This document shows positions 8,781 through 17,733 of a stretch of DNA of 64,000 bases, in pieces. Under the pieces are notes generated by a model. That model was not told where the DNA came from, did no database searches, and worked only from the letters and a program-made list of their open reading frames with translations. The translations under genes were made by a program, and so were the position numbers. This DNA is from UBA2883 sp964017965. GTDB taxonomy: Bacteria; Cyanobacteriota; Vampirovibrionia; Gastranaerophilales; Gastranaerophilaceae. Positions within the stretch are counted from its first letter, which is position 1; each line of letters begins with the position of its first letter. The DNA lies in NCBI GenBank assembly GCA_964017965.1, contig CAXHNV010000003.1, forward strand, positions 124,001 through 188,000. Direction: 5' to 3'.

Positions 8781-9404
8781 TTATGATTCTTTCAAATGTT
8801 TAACGTGTTTGTAGATATAGATTACGCCTAATACTCCTATTACGGCGATAATAACTGCGTCAAACTTATGCCAGATAGATTTTAAAGCTTCAAAGTTTTC
8901 ACCCATTTTTACACCTACGTAAACAAGTACATAGCTCCATATCAAAGAACCTAAGAAAGTTAATGTAAAAAATGTACGTTTTCTAGCTTTTAAAATACCT
9001 GCAGGAAGAGAGATAAATGTTCTTACAACAGGCAGCATTCTGCAGATGAAAAATGCCCAATCACCATACTTATCAACCCATTTGTCAGCGTCTTCCAAGT
9101 CTTTTTTAGAAACTAAGAAATACTTACCGTATTTTTCAACAAACCCTCTGCCGCCAAAATAACCTAAATAATAAGAAGGAATTGAACCCAATACGCAGCC
9201 TATAGCACCAAATATAGCTGCCGTATGGATACTGCTGATTTCACCGGTGCTAACCATATAGCCTGCAAACGGCAGGATAGCTTCACTCGGTAGAGGGATA
9301 TTACAAGATTCTATCGCCATTAAAACGCTTACACCCCACGGTCCGAATGCGCGTATTGTCTCTTGTATGAAGTGTACAAGCACTCCAAGTAATGCCTCTA
9401 TCAT
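8781..9404 (-). CDS. DedA family membrane protein (VTT domain)
   Basis: A 207-residue DedA/SNARE-associated (VTT) protein, a family implicated in undecaprenyl-phosphate or phospholipid scrambling and membrane homeostasis. Conserved family features are visible: ESCNIPLPSEAILPFAGYM near residue 35, the GSIPSYYLGYFGGR motif, and FICRMLPVVRTFISLPAG with the conserved Arg and Pro residues. These are followed by C-terminal transmembrane helices (LIWSYVLVYVGVKMG; AVIIAVIGVLGVIYIYK). Length is typical. It ends immediately before the helicase start, so the two are probably cotranscribed, and the GH57 gene lies 21 bases upstream. The substrate cannot be told from sequence. Confidence 0.92.
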   Translation of the reverse strand: MIEALLGVLVHFIQETIRAFGPWGVSVLMAIESCNIPLPSEAILPFAGYMVSTGEISSIHTAAIFGAIGCVLGSIPSYYLGYFGGRGFVEKYGKYFLVSKKDLEDADKWVDKYGDWAFFICRMLPVVRTFISLPAGILKARKRTFFTLTFLGSLIWSYVLVYVGVKMGENFEALKSIWHKFDAVIIAVIGVLGVIYIYKHVKHLKES

Positions 9405-9425
9405 CTTTTTCCCTTTCAGCTATGT

Positions 9426-11912
9426 TTATTTTGTCAGTAATGCTCTGTCGAATTTCTCTTGATAAAACCCTACGTTGATATTTAGTCGTTTTGCAATATC
9501 AAACAACTGTTCTACAAGATTTCTTTCGCCTTGAGATGACATATTTTCAATAAGGTCGCTCAATTGACTTATTATCTTTGTATAGAACAGGTTTTGCGCG
9601 TCTGAAATATCTACCTTAATATCAAGTTTTTCAATTTCATCAAGCAGTTCGTTTATAATATTAGCCTGTTGATATTCCATACTAAAGACTAACCTGTTAA
9701 TATTCTCGGTAATCTTTTTGCTGAATAACTGGCTTGTAGGTTTCTTATCGAGTTTTATTCCCATTTTTTTAGCTTCGAAATTGATATCGCCTGCTAACTG
9801 AATAACGTTTTCATCAATATAAGCGTTAGATTCGGTGAACAAATCGTTAAACTGCTTTGTCAAAGTATACTGAGCAGAGATTTTGAACTCATCCGGAATA
9901 TCAAGCCCCAAATCCTGTAAGTGCATAACTGAAGCCTTACCTTCGTTATAGATTGATTCATAAGACTTTGCAAACTCGCTTAAACGTTCTTTTAACAAGA
10001 TTTGCAATATCTTACGACGTTCTTCGATAAAGATGTCTTTAAGAGTAAAGTATTCCTTGCCGAAGTATTCATCAATTGCTCTGATTGTTTCAGTCATCGG
10101 GTTAATAATGAAGATTTTTGAGAGCTCGTTTTTGATTGTATTATATTCAGAAGAACATTCTCTTATTGCGCATTGGAAGTCTCCGCCGGAGAATTGCAAT
10201 AGAGCAAGCATATAGTTATGCTTTTCTAATGTAATTCTTGACTGGATTTCTACATTAGCGATTACAAGTGATGTGTCGCCTTTTTTGAGCTTTTTGTAAT
10301 CAAGTTTTTTGATTCTGTAACAGTAAACATCTTCTTTATCTTCCAAATCCTGATAAAGAGAAGATATAGCCCAAAGGCTGACGATTTGTTTACTTGTTAT
10401 AACAGAAGGTCTTACAAACCTGTCATAGATATCTTTTCCTGTTCCGATTTCAGCGTAATTACTTTTAGCTTCTGATAGGATTTCAAGATATTTTTCTTCA
10501 AAGTTCTTGTCTGTAAACTCGCTGATAAGCTGCATAGCTTTAGCTGCGTATTTCATGATTTGAACGGTTTCAATCCCTGAAAGTTCGCAGAAGAACCAGC
10601 CGCAGCTTGTGTACATAAGCATTAAATCGCGTTGGATTTCTAATAATTTCATACCTTTAACCTTTTGTTCATCGGTCAGGTTTGGTAAGAAGTATTCTTT
10701 TTGGAACTTCTGAACATTAGACAAGCTTCTATCTAATATAACATCAATATAGTTATATCTTGCTTCGATAGGGTTTTTAAAATAGTCTTTACCGAGTTTT
10801 TGAACAACAGGCATGATTTCGTCTCTGAGGTAGTCCATAGCATCACGAAGCGGCTTTCGCCATTTTTGGTTCCAGCCTGCGTGACCGCCTGTAGAACATC
10901 CGCAGTCTTCTTTCCAACGTCCTACACCGTGTGAACAACTCCATGAAGAAACATCTTTAAGTTCAACTTGCCAATCGCTGCGATATTTTTCAAGGTATTC
11001 AGCGTAATTTGTTACGGTGAATCCTGATTCTTTAATCTTCATTGCCATAATGTAAGCCATAGCCATATCACCAAATTTGGTGTGGTGACCGTAGCTTTCG
11101 CCGTCGGTTGCGATGTTGACTATTTGCGGATAGTTTCTTTCATAAGAAATGCCGTCTTTCAACCTGTTCATAAACTTGTTGCCGTCACGTAAGAGTTCAT
11201 CGAAAGCAACAGATTTAGAGATAGCACCATCATAGAAGAATAAATCAATAAATTTGCCCGGTGCTGATTTAATATAGTATCTGTAAGAACGCGCAGGGTC
11301 GATATTGCCCCAGCTAACGTCTTGCCAGTTGTTTTCGTCTATTTTCTTAACGCATTTAGCCTGAAATGGTGACAGGATAGTAAATTTAATACCGTTTTCT
11401 TCTAATACTCTTAATGTATCGTCATCGACAGCGGTTTCAGCAAGCCACATACCTTCAGGAGCTCTGCCAAAACGGGTTTCAAAATCGCGTATTCCCCATT
11501 TTACCTGTGTTTGTTTATCAAGCTCGTTAGCTAAAGGCATAATAATATGGTTATATACCTGAGCTATAGCGTTACCGTGTCCGTTGTGTGCTTCAACGCT
11601 GTTCATATCAGCTTTTATGATTCTTTCGTAAGCTGACGGTGCAAACTGTTCCATCCACGATAACAGAGTCGGACCAAAGTTAAAACTCATATATTCGTAG
11701 TTGTTAACCAAACAAATGATTTCGTTGTTATTATTAACTACTTTTGAGACCGAATTAGGTGCATAGCACTCGTTATTTACTCTTTCATTCCAGTCATGGC
11801 AAGGGTTTGCACTTGGTTGTAATTCTATAGCTTCCAGCCATGGATTTTCTCTTGGCGGTTGATAAAAGTGACCGTGTATCGCCAAAAAAACATCTTTATC
11901 TTTAGTTGTCAT
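9426..11912 (-). CDS. GH57-like glycoside hydrolase with DUF3536 domain
   Basis: An 828-residue cytoplasmic protein with no signal peptide. The N-terminal 300 residues form a GH57/GH38-type deacetylase-like barrel beginning LAIHGHFYQPPRENPWLE, with HGHGNAIAQ, PEGMWLAETAVDDDTL and NIATDGESYGHHTKFG. The last two place the Glu and Asp expected for a GH57 catalytic pair. The remainder corresponds to the DUF3536 region, which is helical. Members of GH57 act on alpha-glucans (amylase, branching or 4-alpha-glucanotransferase activity), so a role in glycogen-like polymer turnover is the best guess; the exact reaction is unknown. No other glycogen gene is seen here. It shares a minus-strand run with dedA and the exported protein upstream (12 bases between). 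Confidence 0.85.
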   Translation of the reverse strand: MTTKDKDVFLAIHGHFYQPPRENPWLEAIELQPSANPCHDWNERVNNECYAPNSVSKVVNNNNEIICLVNNYEYMSFNFGPTLLSWMEQFAPSAYERIIKADMNSVEAHNGHGNAIAQVYNHIIMPLANELDKQTQVKWGIRDFETRFGRAPEGMWLAETAVDDDTLRVLEENGIKFTILSPFQAKCVKKIDENNWQDVSWGNIDPARSYRYYIKSAPGKFIDLFFYDGAISKSVAFDELLRDGNKFMNRLKDGISYERNYPQIVNIATDGESYGHHTKFGDMAMAYIMAMKIKESGFTVTNYAEYLEKYRSDWQVELKDVSSWSCSHGVGRWKEDCGCSTGGHAGWNQKWRKPLRDAMDYLRDEIMPVVQKLGKDYFKNPIEARYNYIDVILDRSLSNVQKFQKEYFLPNLTDEQKVKGMKLLEIQRDLMLMYTSCGWFFCELSGIETVQIMKYAAKAMQLISEFTDKNFEEKYLEILSEAKSNYAEIGTGKDIYDRFVRPSVITSKQIVSLWAISSLYQDLEDKEDVYCYRIKKLDYKKLKKGDTSLVIANVEIQSRITLEKHNYMLALLQFSGGDFQCAIRECSSEYNTIKNELSKIFIINPMTETIRAIDEYFGKEYFTLKDIFIEERRKILQILLKERLSEFAKSYESIYNEGKASVMHLQDLGLDIPDEFKISAQYTLTKQFNDLFTESNAYIDENVIQLAGDINFEAKKMGIKLDKKPTSQLFSKKITENINRLVFSMEYQQANIINELLDEIEKLDIKVDISDAQNLFYTKIISQLSDLIENMSSQGERNLVEQLFDIAKRLNINVGFYQEKFDRALLTK

Positions 11913-11924
11913 ATATTCTCCATA

Positions 11925-12431
11925 CTATTTGTTTAATTTGTCTAATTTATCGACATCAACCCAGGTGTCTCCGAGCGCGTTTGAGAATACTACTCCTGAA
12001 AACTGGATGCTGTCGCCTTCTTTTAATTCAATATATTTTTCTGCTAAGCTGCGTTTTACAAACAATTTCATCTCAGGTAAAGGGATTTTATTGGTTGTAT
12101 CAGGTCTGAAAATTAAGAAAGAAATATAGTTTTCAGAACTTCTCATAGCAGGTTTGTAATCAAGACCGAGTGTTGAGAATTTATTGAATTTTGCAGAAAC
12201 ATTGATTCTTTTGTTCATGTAGCTGCTAGGGTTTTTAACCACATTTATTGGGTTTACAAGGTTTGTCAACGGAACAACCGGTTCTTGTTTTACCTGTTTA
12301 ACTTCTTCTTTAGGTTGTGAAACTTCTATTTCACAAGGTGGTGTTGAAGGTTCTGTTGCAACAGAATATGTTGAAAACCCGATAATAACTGCAAATAATA
12401 TACTTAATAAAACACTTAGTCTTTTCTTCAT
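11925..12431 (-). CDS. Small exported protein, possibly OB-fold
   Basis: A 168-residue protein of unknown function. The ATG at 12431 is chosen over the in-frame ATG at 12449 because AGGAGAG stands just before it and because a clean signal peptide then begins at residue 1 (MKKRLSVLLSILFAVIIGFS). A Pro/Glu/Val-rich linker follows, then a domain of about 110 residues. That domain starts at NVVKNPSSYMNKRINVSAKF and ends with GDSIQFSGVVFSNALGDTWV. This pattern (a membrane-tethered or periplasmic beta-barrel with a 'short-strand, modification of property' layout) resembles small OB-fold proteins that occur in the same order. It is upstream of the GH57 gene with a 12-base gap and may share its transcript. 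Confidence 0.7.
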   Translation of the reverse strand: MKKRLSVLLSILFAVIIGFSTYSVATEPSTPPCEIEVSQPKEEVKQVKQEPVVPLTNLVNPINVVKNPSSYMNKRINVSAKFNKFSTLGLDYKPAMRSSENYISFLIFRPDTTNKIPLPEMKLFVKRSLAEKYIELKEGDSIQFSGVVFSNALGDTWVDVDKLDKLNK

Positions 12432-12550
12432 AAATAACTCTCCTATCAATTTTATTTTACCATACTTTAATTTTTTTGTAACTATTTTACTATTGTTAGA
12501 TTGGATGATATTTCGTTTATTATATAATTATGTATAAGGAGCTTATAGCA

Positions 12551-13330
12551 ATGAAATACAAGAATTTAGAAAGACTGGTTGAGATAATAGAAATATTAAG
12601 AAGTGAGAATGGCTGCGTCTGGGATAGAGCTCAGACACATAAAACTCTTACTCCTAATATGTTGGAAGAGGCTTATGAAGCTGTTGAAGCTATTCAGGAA
12701 GGTAAGCCTGAACATTTGAGAGAAGAACTCGGAGATGTACTTTTACAGGTAGTTTTGCATTCTCAGATTGCAAAAGATAATAATGAATTTGATATAGAAG
12801 ACGTTGCAAAAGAATTGAATGAAAAGCTTATACACCGTCACCCGCATGTTTTTGGAACAGCGGAAGTCTCTTCCCCTCAGGATGTTGTTGATAACTGGGA
12901 TAAATTAAAACAGGAAGAGAAAAAAGAACGTAAATCGCAAATGGACGGAATCCCTATAACGTTGCCTGCTTTAATGGCTTGTCAAAAGATTAGTAAACGT
13001 GCTATTAAAGTCGGGTTTGAATGGGACAAGGTTGAAACCCTTATGGATTGTATAAAATCTGAATATGATGAGTTCTTTGAAGAGGTTAAAAACGAAGATA
13101 AAGCGGCTATGGAAGATGAAATGGGTGATATTCTGTTTGCAACGGTTAACCTTGCAAGGTGGTATAAGATTGATGCTGAACAAGCGCTTTTGAAAGCTAA
13201 TCAAAAGTTTATTAAACGTTTCAGAAAAATGGAAGAATTAGCTACAAAGCCACTTGAAGAGTATTCTTTTGAAGAATATGATAAACTATGGAAAGAAGCA
13301 AAACGTAAAATTAAGGAGCAGGCATGTTAA
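12551..13330 (+). CDS. mazG: Nucleoside triphosphate pyrophosphohydrolase MazG
   Basis: MazG hydrolyses (d)NTPs to NMPs and pyrophosphate and is linked to pool cleaning and stress control. From the ATG at 12551 the protein is 259 residues; AAGGAG about 10 bases upstream favours this over the ATG at 12530. Two tandem MazG domains are visible. The first has CVWDRAQTHKTL and the metal-binding EEAYEAVEAI...EELGDVLLQVVLHSQIA. The second has VGFEWDKVE, EYDEFFEEVKNED and EDEMGDILFATVNLARW. The EExxE and ExxD metal-ligand sets appear in both. The stop overlaps the following isochorismatase gene by seven bases, so the two are translationally coupled. Confidence 0.95.
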   Translation: MKYKNLERLVEIIEILRSENGCVWDRAQTHKTLTPNMLEEAYEAVEAIQEGKPEHLREELGDVLLQVVLHSQIAKDNNEFDIEDVAKELNEKLIHRHPHVFGTAEVSSPQDVVDNWDKLKQEEKKERKSQMDGIPITLPALMACQKISKRAIKVGFEWDKVETLMDCIKSEYDEFFEEVKNEDKAAMEDEMGDILFATVNLARWYKIDAEQALLKANQKFIKRFRKMEELATKPLEEYSFEEYDKLWKEAKRKIKEQAC

Positions 13331-13863
13331 ATACCGAAAATACAATATTTTTAATGATTGATATACAAGAAAAACTTGTTAATATGTTAAAGAACTCTAT
13401 GGAGATATCTAATAACAACGCAATTTTGGCAAAAACTGCTCAGATTATGGGCGTACCTGTTATTCTTACAGAACAATATCCGCAAGGGCTAGGTTCAACT
13501 GTTCTTGCTGTTAAGGGTTTTGTTGATAACAATAATATTTATGAAAAGACAACTTTTTCAGCTATGCAGGTTGAAGCTGTAAAGTCTGCTCTTGAAAATT
13601 CAGGCAGAAAAAAGGTTGTTTTAACCGGTATTGAATCACATATTTGTGTCTATCAGACTGCAAAAGAGTTGTTGACTCAAGGTTATGAAGTTTTTGTTGT
13701 TAAGAACGCATGTGCAAGCCGTTCAAAGAAGGATTACAGAACAGCCTTAGAGCTTATGCGTGATTATGGTGCAAAGCTTACTTGTGTCGAAACAGTATTG
13801 TTTGAACTTTTAGGCTCTTCAAACAACCCTCATTTCAGAGAAGTTCAATTGCTCGTGAAATAG
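13324..13863 (+). CDS. Isochorismatase-family cysteine hydrolase
   Basis: A 179-residue isochorismatase-like hydrolase, the group that includes YcaC and nicotinamidase relatives. The catalytic Asp is in MIDIQEKL near the N-terminus. The family cis-peptide and nucleophile region is VVLTGIESHICVYQTA, with Cys as nucleophile. ILTEQYPQGLG lies in the expected substrate-lid region, and the invariant Lys may be the one in EKTTFSAM. The start overlaps the end of mazG, with AAGGAG inside the mazG coding region. The closest groups are the MycAC/YcaC-like hydrolases of unknown substrate, so no specific reaction is assigned. A terminator follows. Confidence 0.88.
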   Translation: MLNTENTIFLMIDIQEKLVNMLKNSMEISNNNAILAKTAQIMGVPVILTEQYPQGLGSTVLAVKGFVDNNNIYEKTTFSAMQVEAVKSALENSGRKKVVLTGIESHICVYQTAKELLTQGYEVFVVKNACASRSKKDYRTALELMRDYGAKLTCVETVLFELLGSSNNPHFREVQLLVK

Positions 13864-13883
13864 TTATAATATAAGTGTTTGGC

Positions 13884-13916
13884 GCGTTATTCATATTAGA
13901 ATAACGCCCCCTTTTT
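13884..13916 (+). terminator. Terminator of the mazG operon
   Basis: Arms GCGTTATTC (13884-13892) and GAATAACGC (13899-13907) with a six-base loop, followed by CCCCTTTTTG. It lies 20 bases after the isochorismatase stop. Confidence 0.85.
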
Positions 13917-13967
13917 GCGTAGAATTCTATCCAATTTTTAAGTTTTGTAACAAATGTGTTATAAGAG

Positions 13968-13986
13968 TATATACTTCGGGTATATA
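13968..13986 (+). promoter_or_regulatory. AT-rich hairpin in the region before the sigma factor gene
   Basis: TATATAC (13968-13974) and GTATATA (13980-13986) are complementary around TTCGG. TATA-rich hexamers flank it (ATAAGAG and TATATAAAGTATA), so it may overlap the promoter or form the 5' end of an untranslated leader more than 100 bases long. The 247 bases between the previous gene and the sigma factor otherwise hold only the terminator at 13884 and the ribosome binding site GAAGGAG at about 14096. Confidence 0.35.
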
Positions 13987-14110
13987 TAAAGTATATAACA
14001 TACGACGGGTTGATATGAAATAAAGGTGCTAAGTAAGTAGAGAGAGCTGAGGAATCCGTTTATCTAAACAATTATATCGTGAGCAATGTGTACTGAAGGA
14101 GTTTTTTATT

Positions 14111-15013
14111 ATGACTAACAATTTACCTATTAGAATGAAGCAAACAACGAAAGCGACAAGACCTTCAACGAATGTGGTGTTGAAATCTTGCACAGATTCA
14201 GATTTAGCGCAATATATCAGAGATATTGCGAAGTATCCTGCACTTTCTACAGAAGAAGAAAGAGAAGTTGCAAAAAGAATTAAAGCTGGCGATGAAGAAG
14301 CTAAAAAAGAATTGATTCAAGCAAACTTGAAGTTGGTTATTAGTGTAGCTAAAAAAGCTATTCATATGTCAGCTTTGCCTTTAATTGACCTTATTCAAGA
14401 AGGTAATTTAGGCTTAATGGTAGCTGTTGAAAAGTATAATTGGAAGTTGGGTTATAAGTTCCAAACTTATGCTACCTGGTGGATTAAACAAGCTATGTTC
14501 AAGGCTATATCAGAACAATCACACAGTATGAAGATTCCTGTTTATATACAAGAAACTTTGTCTAAGTTCTCAAAGATTAAGGCAGAAATGGAACGTAAGT
14601 ATAACTGTCAGGTTAAGAACAAAGATGTTGCTGAGAAGATGAACATTTCTCCTGACAAGTTGGATACATTCTTGTCTGCTTATTCAAAGACTATCTCTAT
14701 TGAGGGCAGTATGGAATACCAGAACGGTAAAGAGATGAGTGTTGCTGATATTTTAGAAGACAGTAATACTGATGTAGTGGCTGCTGCTGAGGCTGAGAAC
14801 TTGAAACGTGATTTAGAGCGCGTAATTTCAACATTGAAAGAACGTGAACAAAACGTAGTTAAGATGCGCTACGGACTTGGGGATATTTCAAAGAGAACAC
14901 TTGAAGAAATCGGTAACTTGTATGGTGTAACCAAAGAGTGTATCAGACAGACTGAGTTAAGAGCTTTGAAAAATATGAGAAACAATAAGTTATTAAGTTG
15001 TTATGCGGATTAA
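14111..15013 (+). CDS. Sigma-70 family RNA polymerase sigma factor
   Basis: A 300-residue group 1/2-like sigma factor without region 1.1. Region 1.2 is DSDLAQYIRDIAKYPALSTE. Region 2 carries NLKLVISVAKK, LIDLIQEGNLGLM and the -10-reading helix FQTYATWWIKQAM. Region 3 spans about 165-215 and region 4 contains LKEREQNVVKMRYGL and a helix-turn-helix ending TLEEIGNLYGVTKECIRQ. The protein has a free, poorly conserved N-terminus of about 30 residues and a short non-canonical tail (NNKLLSCYAD). Missing region 1.1 and the divergent region 2.4 indicate an alternative (group 2) sigma rather than RpoD. GAAGGAG precedes the ATG. The long leader could carry regulation. Confidence 0.9.
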   Translation: MTNNLPIRMKQTTKATRPSTNVVLKSCTDSDLAQYIRDIAKYPALSTEEEREVAKRIKAGDEEAKKELIQANLKLVISVAKKAIHMSALPLIDLIQEGNLGLMVAVEKYNWKLGYKFQTYATWWIKQAMFKAISEQSHSMKIPVYIQETLSKFSKIKAEMERKYNCQVKNKDVAEKMNISPDKLDTFLSAYSKTISIEGSMEYQNGKEMSVADILEDSNTDVVAAAEAENLKRDLERVISTLKEREQNVVKMRYGLGDISKRTLEEIGNLYGVTKECIRQTELRALKNMRNNKLLSCYAD

Positions 15014-15036
15014 TTGTGAGTGATGATAAAATTAAA

Positions 15037-15069
15037 AGGGCGAAGCCGTCGGCTTCGCCCTCTTTTTTA
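15037..15069. terminator. Bidirectional terminator between the sigma factor gene and pgk
   Basis: AGGGCGAAGCC (15037-15047) pairs with GGCTTCGCCCT (15051-15061) around GTC. It has AAAA before and CTTTTTT after, serving both convergent genes. Confidence 0.9.
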
Positions 15070-15083
15070 TGTGTTTAGTTTGA

Positions 15084-16286
15084 TTAAACTTCGTCTAATG
15101 CTGCAACACCCGGTAGTACTTTACCTTCGATGAATTCTAAAGAAGCACCGCCACCTGTTGAAACGTGAGTGAAGTCTTCTGCTTTACAGAATTTCTTAGC
15201 AGCTGAAACTGAGTCGCCGCCGCCGATAACAGAAGTTGCACCGTTCTTAGTAGCTTCAACGATAGCTTCTAAAACTGCTTTTGTACCTTCTGCAAATTTA
15301 GGGTTTTCAAACGCACCTACAGGTCCGTTCATCAAGATTGTTTTTGATGATTTAAGAACTTCTGCAAATGCTTTTCTAGATTCTTCACCGGCATCAACAC
15401 CTTCGAATCCGTCAGGAATTTCGTCAATCTTAACGAATTTGTTAGTACCATTACCTGAGAAATCATCAGTTACTAAAACGTCAGTTGCCATAACTAATTT
15501 AACACCCTTTTCAGCAGCTTTCTTTTCGATAGCTTTTGCTGTTTCTAGTTGGTCGTCTTCACAGATTGAGTTACCGATTTTACCGCCGTTAGCTTTTACG
15601 AATGTATAAGCCATACCACCGCCGATAATAAGGTTATCAACTTTGTCGATTAAGTTTTCTAAAACACCGATTTTAGAAGAAACTTTTGCACCGCCAACAA
15701 CAGCTGTGAAAGGTCTTGTTGGGTTGTCTAATGCTTGTGATAAACATCTTAATTCTTTTTCCATTAACAAACCTGAAACAGCAGGGCTCAATAATTGAGC
15801 AACTTTAGCTGTTGAAGTGTGTTTTCTGTGAGCTGCGCCGAATGCGTCGTTTACATAGAAATCACCGAGTTTTGCTAATTCTTCAGCAAAAGTCATATCA
15901 TCGTCTTTTGCTTCTTCAGCCTTGTAGTATCTGATGTTTTCTAATAATGCTACCTGACCGTCTTTAAGGTTAGCTAATTCTTCTGCAGCACCTTCACCAA
16001 CAGGTTTTGATACGAATAATACTTCTTCGCCTAAAACTTTTGATAAGTATTTTGCAACAGGTGCTAATGAGAACTCAGGGTTCCATTCACCTTTTGGTCT
16101 GCCTAAGTGTGCCATTAAGATGATTTTAGCGCCTTTATCTTTTAAAAATTGAACGGTAGGAAGAATCGCTTGAATTCTTGTATCGTCAGTTACGTTTTTA
16201 TCTGCATCAAGAGGTACGTTTACGTCAACTCTTACTAATGCTCTTTTACCTTGAACATCACCTAAATCTTTTACTGATTTTTTCAT
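15084..16286 (-). CDS. pgk: Phosphoglycerate kinase
   Basis: PGK transfers phosphate from 1,3-bisphosphoglycerate to ADP in glycolysis. The 400-residue length is normal for bacteria. The N-domain shows KRALVRVDVNVPLD, the substrate-binding LMAHLGRPKG and NIRYYKAEE, and YVNDAFGAAHRKHTS. The hinge and C-domain contain FTAVVGGAKVSSKI, NLIIGGGMAYTF, and the nucleotide-binding GGGDSVSAAKKF with STGGGASLEF near the end. The start at 16286 has AAAGGGAAC a few bases upstream. It is a single gene with its own terminator and a long run of well-biased codons, as expected for strong expression. Other glycolytic genes are not adjacent. Confidence 0.98.
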   Translation of the reverse strand: MKKSVKDLGDVQGKRALVRVDVNVPLDADKNVTDDTRIQAILPTVQFLKDKGAKIILMAHLGRPKGEWNPEFSLAPVAKYLSKVLGEEVLFVSKPVGEGAAEELANLKDGQVALLENIRYYKAEEAKDDDMTFAEELAKLGDFYVNDAFGAAHRKHTSTAKVAQLLSPAVSGLLMEKELRCLSQALDNPTRPFTAVVGGAKVSSKIGVLENLIDKVDNLIIGGGMAYTFVKANGGKIGNSICEDDQLETAKAIEKKAAEKGVKLVMATDVLVTDDFSGNGTNKFVKIDEIPDGFEGVDAGEESRKAFAEVLKSSKTILMNGPVGAFENPKFAEGTKAVLEAIVEATKNGATSVIGGGDSVSAAKKFCKAEDFTHVSTGGGASLEFIEGKVLPGVAALDEV

Positions 16287-16383
16287 TTTAAGTTCCCTTT
16301 CTTATTACAAAGTTTTGCAAACTTATTATAGTAAAAACATAATTTGATAGCAATTATTGTTTGCAAAATGTTTTTAGAGTAGT

Positions 16384-17685
16384 ATGAAGGTTTTTAACGC
16401 GCGTGAAATAAAAAATGTCGTGGAATGTGTTGCAAAACATGTTGAAGCAGAAGTTGCTCCAAAGGTAAGTCACTCTGAGAACCCTCGTTATGTGACAAAT
16501 ACGCTTGATGCTATGGCTACTTCTGCAAGAGCTTTTGTTGATAAGAAGAAGACCGACCTCTTAACCCGTTACGCTGACGTTATAAAGTTATTTGAGAGCA
16601 AAAGCGCCGTAAATGGTGAAAATGTTTTAAGAGATATAGAAGTCTTGAAAAAGCCGGGTCATTTGATTGATAACTATATTCCTGTGTTCCGTTCTGAACA
16701 GGAAGCGCTTTCAAAAGTTAAAACAGGTGATGTTTTCCAGATACAAGGACGTAAAACTGTAGCGATAAGAAATAAAGCCGATGAGGTTGAACAGTTATCA
16801 ATGGATAGAGAATCGTATTTTGAACTCTTCCCGCCTGTAGAAAGATTTATAAACGTTCAGCCTGAAAGTTACGGTATCTGTTATGAAGTAACTTCTCTCA
16901 ATGCTGTTATGGAGAACCCTCAAACCCGTGAAAACCTTTTGAGATGTATTGATACGGTCAGTGAAAAAGGTATGGTTAGGGTTAGATTTCCTAATGGCAG
17001 CTCTGAAGGTTCACGATTTAAACCGGAAGAAATCAAAAAAGAAGGTATGAAATATTTTAGCAAGGGCTGTGAGGGTATCAAATATATTGAACATGCCCTT
17101 GGTAAAGAATACGAAAGACCGTTTATTGAATATGTAATTGCCGAGCTTAAAAATATGGGTGCAACCTCAGAAGCTAAAAAGATTGAGCAATTATACAAAT
17201 GGGGCCAATATGACGAGATTGCAAAGATTTGCGGTGCAAAAAACAGAGCTTCTTTAGGTACAAACTTGAGAGAAGCAGGTGACGCTATTGTTCCTTGGAG
17301 AATCTTAGGGTTTCAGGAAAATGCTTCTGTTGAAACCGGTGATTATTTAAGTAAGGCAAAAGACGGTTCAAGATGGATTGAGGACCGTAAATGGCTTGAT
17401 GTATTTAAAGACAAAACTGTTATTACTGACAGTGAAGAATTTGCTGAACGTATCTGGTCTCCGGAGTTTTTTAGAACACATCTTGTAGAAGCTTATGTAG
17501 GTAATGCAGCAAGTACTTCTCCGCTTTATCAATGGCACAGCTATAGATTAGCGCCTATTCTTGATAAGAAAGGCGGAATAGAAGCTTATGCACTTAAAAA
17601 TCCGCACGATACTGTTGATAAAAGAATCGAGTTTGATGAAATCTTTGATATGATAGATTCTATTTCGTTTGCAAAAATTAAGTAA
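16384..17685 (+). CDS. Uncharacterised protein with calpain-like catalytic arrangement
   Basis: A 433-residue protein with no signal peptide or membrane helix, not a family I can name. Three separated segments match the order and spacing style of calpain (C2) cysteine peptidases. INVQPESYGICYEV is where calpains have the oxyanion Gln and nucleophile Cys (here Gln159 and Cys166). KYFSKGCEGIKYIEHALG is the helix that calpains use after the Cys domain. WHSYRLAPIL with LKNPHDT (His385 and Asn406) is followed by a FDEIFDMIDSI helix and an end strand, like the calpain His-Asn half. The N-terminal 140 residues have no recognised homology. This is inferred from motif order and not proven. It begins with ATG at 16384 and is monocistronic or followed by the 17734 gene. 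Confidence 0.6.
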   Translation: MKVFNAREIKNVVECVAKHVEAEVAPKVSHSENPRYVTNTLDAMATSARAFVDKKKTDLLTRYADVIKLFESKSAVNGENVLRDIEVLKKPGHLIDNYIPVFRSEQEALSKVKTGDVFQIQGRKTVAIRNKADEVEQLSMDRESYFELFPPVERFINVQPESYGICYEVTSLNAVMENPQTRENLLRCIDTVSEKGMVRVRFPNGSSEGSRFKPEEIKKEGMKYFSKGCEGIKYIEHALGKEYERPFIEYVIAELKNMGATSEAKKIEQLYKWGQYDEIAKICGAKNRASLGTNLREAGDAIVPWRILGFQENASVETGDYLSKAKDGSRWIEDRKWLDVFKDKTVITDSEEFAERIWSPEFFRTHLVEAYVGNAASTSPLYQWHSYRLAPILDKKGGIEAYALKNPHDTVDKRIEFDEIFDMIDSISFAKIK

Positions 17686-17733
17686 AAAATCATTTTTATG
17701 ATATGATTGAGTAAGAAAATAAGAGGGGGCAAT

